A DNA stretch of 64,000 nt, taken from contig CM072875.1 in NCBI GenBank assembly GCA_036937835.1, positions 17,825,501-17,889,500 of the forward strand. The letters run 5' to 3'. Below the pieces are notes generated by a model. It was given only the letters and a program-made list of their open reading frames with translations. It searched no databases and had not been told where the DNA came from. The stretch is from Pampus argenteus. Lineage: Eukaryota > Chordata > Actinopteri > Scombriformes > Stromateidae. The position numbers and the translations under genes are program-made. Positions 60,573 to 64,000 of the stretch are shown here, one piece after another (the stretch's first letter is position 1; the number at the start of each line of letters is the position of its first letter).

Positions 60573-62824
60573 ATTTCACAACATGATGAATAGCACGAGT
60601 CGTTTTTAACCGTAACGAGAAATCAGTTCATCAACACCACTTCTTAATGTTTGAGAGGAGATCAAAGCACAAATTGAACTCTAATGAAGTGATAACTGCA
60701 ACTATTCCCAACTGACAAATTTAGGTTATTTCCTGCCCTTTTACTTCAATAAGACAAGATGAAATGATGCTATAGAGTGTTTTAATTGTGGCTTGCATGT
60801 ACTGTGGGTGGCTCTAATTTGCCACAGGCTTATACAAATCTTCATGACAAGATGACCTTGTATAGAAATCCTATTCATAATGATAGAATCAAAGTGCTCG
60901 AGGTGTCACAAAACAAGCTTGAAAGCAAGGAGAAAAAAAAAAAAAAAAAAGCCTCTGGCTGTCGGGGTGAAAAAGATCATTCCAGTATAGACTGGAGGAA
61001 CCTTTTCACGCTTTTTTTTTTTCCCCTTTGCCATTCTTTCAAGCAGTAAAGCGTTGATTCCGATAGCTCTAAGTTTTTATTCACATGTCTACGAACCCAT
61101 GAGAGCCTCTTGACATTTATTAGGTACGGCATGCCAAAAAGTCCACATATTCCCTGAGGTTCTTTTGCAGTGTCTTGACAAGGTTTAGACTTTGTGGCAG
61201 AGAGGAGAGCTGAGATTTGCTTGCAAGATTTCCAGTGGATTGACATACTGATAAACAGTGTGCACGCAGTCTACGGTACGGTGGCTTTAGATTTCACATG
61301 ACAAATGTCTAATGGATGACTATAAAATGTTAATTTCTCTGTGGTTCAATCTTTGCCAGGATGACATTTGGTGAGATTTTATAGCCTGATTCAAGTAAAA
61401 AAAAAACCCATGGCAGCAGTTGTTGGAGCATATTGTAAAGTTTAGGAAATGATATCTCTGTCAGTTGGAATTCAAAGAGAAAAATCATTAAAAAAATCCC
61501 ACAAATGAATCAGGCCAATATACTTTTTCCTGGCTTGACATTCACGTCTTAATGGTTTTCCGTACAGCAGTCGTGTGACCATTAGCTTCCCAGAAGGCCG
61601 GCTTAGATGGAATTTATCCCAGAATCAATTATCTATAAATTGGATTGTATTACGGAGAACAGTAACACTGAATATATCTAGCAGAGGCACTCGGGAGACA
61701 GTCAACAGAGTGCAACCAACCAAAGCTGGGCCCATGTTAACACGGTTTAGCACAGACAAACGTTTAGCACTGTCATTAATTAAAATCCTTAAGCAGCCGT
61801 TCATTATTCTTTGTTAGTTACTACTTACGCCTTCTCTATTTTACACGCTGTGCCATGTGAGTGTTGTCCCACAAACGCAAAGCTTTTAATTGATTGGCGT
61901 TTTTCGTGTGTTGCGCCTTATTAATCACCTGACTATCAGTGAAGCTTGCACAAGCCTGTGCTGAACACGTAACTGTAATATATCATAACATCATTTATGT
62001 CTGTCATGTTCTGAGCGGGTTCATTATTTCCAACATGGACCATTGGCAGCTGACAAGGTAGTCATTGACCTCTCCTTTTGATAGCATATTTTGATGTCGG
62101 GCCTGCTTGCTAATATTTAAGGTGCACTTAGAGAATATTGACTCAGTAGGTTGGTGGTATACAGTTTATAATAAACTCCACTGTCTTGATTTGTGTGTTT
62201 AAATGCTCGACTAAGCGTTCACTCACCCGTGCCTGATTCACTTTTCATTGAGGTTAACATATTGCGATGTTAGAAACCACAGGGACTCTTGCTGCTCGTA
62301 AACAGAGCTCAGTTGCTAAAGCTGCTGCAGTATTAAGAGGGAAGAGATCACATCTTCAAAACTCCAGCCAGCTGAAGGAATTAGACACCTCCTGCTCCCA
62401 TTAGCTCCAGCAAACCCACACATTTCACTTTGAAATTATAATAGAGAAATTAGCCCGCCGCTGTTACTGGCATTATTATCCTGTTTTTGTCTTTAGCCAC
62501 CAGACATGGAAAGATATAATATTTTTAAATAAATGTGAAACCGAATCACGCATTACCTATAAGTGCAGATTACATGACATCACAAATTACCCAGCATGGC
62601 TTCCTGTCGTCTCAGGAATGAAGTGAAGTAAATTACCAGAATGAATTTGGTTGAGTAGAGAGGGTAGACCAGATCTAGATGATATGATGGTTCAGATTAT
62701 TATGACACTTTAAGGATAAATTCACATGTTTTTAAACTGTCTTACATCACTGCTCACAGGCCCACATTGAAAGGCTAATCAATCATAGTAATTGTTCCTC
62801 CTATACATAAAGACCATGACGTGA

Positions 62825-62844
62825 TACACACACACACACACACA
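62825..62844. repeat. (CA)n microsatellite
   Basis: Uninterrupted CA, ten units. Confidence 0.85.
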
Positions 62845-64000
62845 GTCTTAGATAAAGCTGAAGATAGCCCTTTTAAACCTTCAAAGAGTCTTTTTAGTAC
62901 ATTTCTTATCCTTTAGGGAGTTTCCTAATAATAAAAAGGACTCTACTCTGCTTGGTCTTTCTTTAGTTTCTATCTTAATAGTGCAAAAGAAATTAGGGAA
63001 TCCAACATTTAAATGTTTCTAGAGATGAAATGTATTACAGGGAGAAGATATATAAATAACGTTTTTGCTTTCTCTTTAATTCAGATAATTCAATCTCTCA
63101 CTGTACCTGTTTGGAAATGGATGCAGACCATTTGGACCTCAATCACTTTATTGACATGTTATTAACACGTTATAACAGCAGACTTGATGACTTATTTGAA
63201 AGTGAGACATAATTTACTGACACTTGTATCTGCTTAAATGATGGTTTAATAGATTATTATACACAATACGCCAGTATTTAGTATTCATCAATGGATTACA
63301 GTGATTGCACACCCACCTATCTGTACATTTGTCTGTTTATCGTTACGCTGGAGTCACAACCAACAATTGGTTTGTCTTAACTCCCAGCATTAACAGCCTG
63401 CAGCGACGGCATTTCATCAGAAACTCGGGTGATTAAAAGTGGAGGCGAAGCAGACTTTCGATTGTTGGGATGTATCAGCCACGAGTTTTCTGTCACATTG
63501 CTTGAGCAGACTTTCATGTAGAAGATAACTGTCATCACATATTTTTTTTGCTGCCACTCTTATCTCTCTCTCTCCAAAAACACGATATTTCGGGAGATAG
63601 AGCCACTGTATTTTACAGCCTTACATATTCACCCATAGAGTTCTCTGTTGTCTTCTATACTACCCCTGAAATATATGGTACCTTTATTTATTCCGCCCCC
63701 ACACAAGCCGGATACATGTGCACACAAAAACACACAAACAAGAAGACGCATGTAAACACTGCCCTCAAATGAAGGCATCTTTCTCAAACGCTTCCTGTTG
63801 TTTTCTCATTCTGGTTCGCAGTACTCCTTGAAGTAACCTTTCTCATTCTGAGAATCTGCAATGCAGGCTGTCTTCATTTAGGTGTTTGTTGGGTGGGCAG
63901 GGTGGAGACTGCATTATTTATGATGAGGCGAACCAGCAGCAAGTGATAGGCACCGAACAGACACGAGAACAGCCCCCTCATACCAGAGCAAAGCAATCAA

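Larger units (their letters stand above)
57041..64000. other. Upstream flank; no gene seen
   Basis: No open frame with recognisable homology. It holds microsatellites (57781..57812, 57966..57982, 58361..58387, 59301..59361, 62825..62844), a tRNA-like SINE relic at 60506..60572, and T/A tracts. In mammals PRMT6 lies on the 5' side of NTNG1, but no PRMT-like open frame reaches into this window. Confidence 0.6.

Noticed and set aside
1..64000. CRISPR arrays, bacterial operons, rRNA, or functional tRNA genes
   Set aside because: None seen. Short repeats are microsatellites, and the tRNA-like parts are SINE relics lacking a full cloverleaf.

Overview
The window is vertebrate nuclear DNA, most likely from a ray-finned (teleost) fish. 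It is AT-rich, has many CA/TG microsatellites and long homopolymers, contains several repeat families typical of teleosts, and holds one widely spread gene with small exons and GT-AG introns. There are no bacterial operons, no CRISPR array and no intact transposon.

The only protein gene I can support is on the minus strand: a netrin-G1 orthologue (ntng1-like), whose coding exons span 50239 down to 5992. I rebuilt five coding exons from the sequence: 49994..50239 (signal peptide and start of the laminin N-terminal domain), 31360..32003 (rest of the LamN domain), 16109..16281 (first laminin-EGF domain), a 27-nt microexon at 12493..12519, and 5992..6230 (last EGF domain and GPI-anchor tail). All junctions are GT-AG, the phases agree (0, 2, 1, 1), and the joined CDS of 1329 nt encodes 442 aa. 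This matches the short netrin-G1 architecture. I saw no exons for the second and third laminin-EGF repeats. Netrin-G1 is a GPI-anchored neuronal surface protein that binds NGL-1 (LRRC4C) across synapses.

Upstream of the first coding exon, a strong acceptor at 50627/50628 and a donor at 56449/56450 suggest a non-coding leader exon, with a TATA-like box at 56859..56866. Two good matches to the RE1/NRSE motif of the neuronal repressor REST lie on either side of this putative first exon, at 57020..57040 and 53577..53597. This fits a neuron-restricted gene. A CpG-richer block at 55.15-55.70 kb could be an alternative or divergent promoter.

The rest is intron and flank: about 6 kb downstream of the gene (3' UTR and repeats), introns of about 6.3, 3.6, 15.1 and 18.0 kb, a predicted leader intron of 5.8 kb, and about 7 kb of upstream flank. 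These carry microsatellites, a 66-bp perfect foldback element at 9.03-9.27 kb, tRNA-like SINE relics, and old copies of several teleost dispersed repeats. Some repeat-poor blocks dense in TAATTA-type sites look like conserved enhancers, but this cannot be shown without comparative data.
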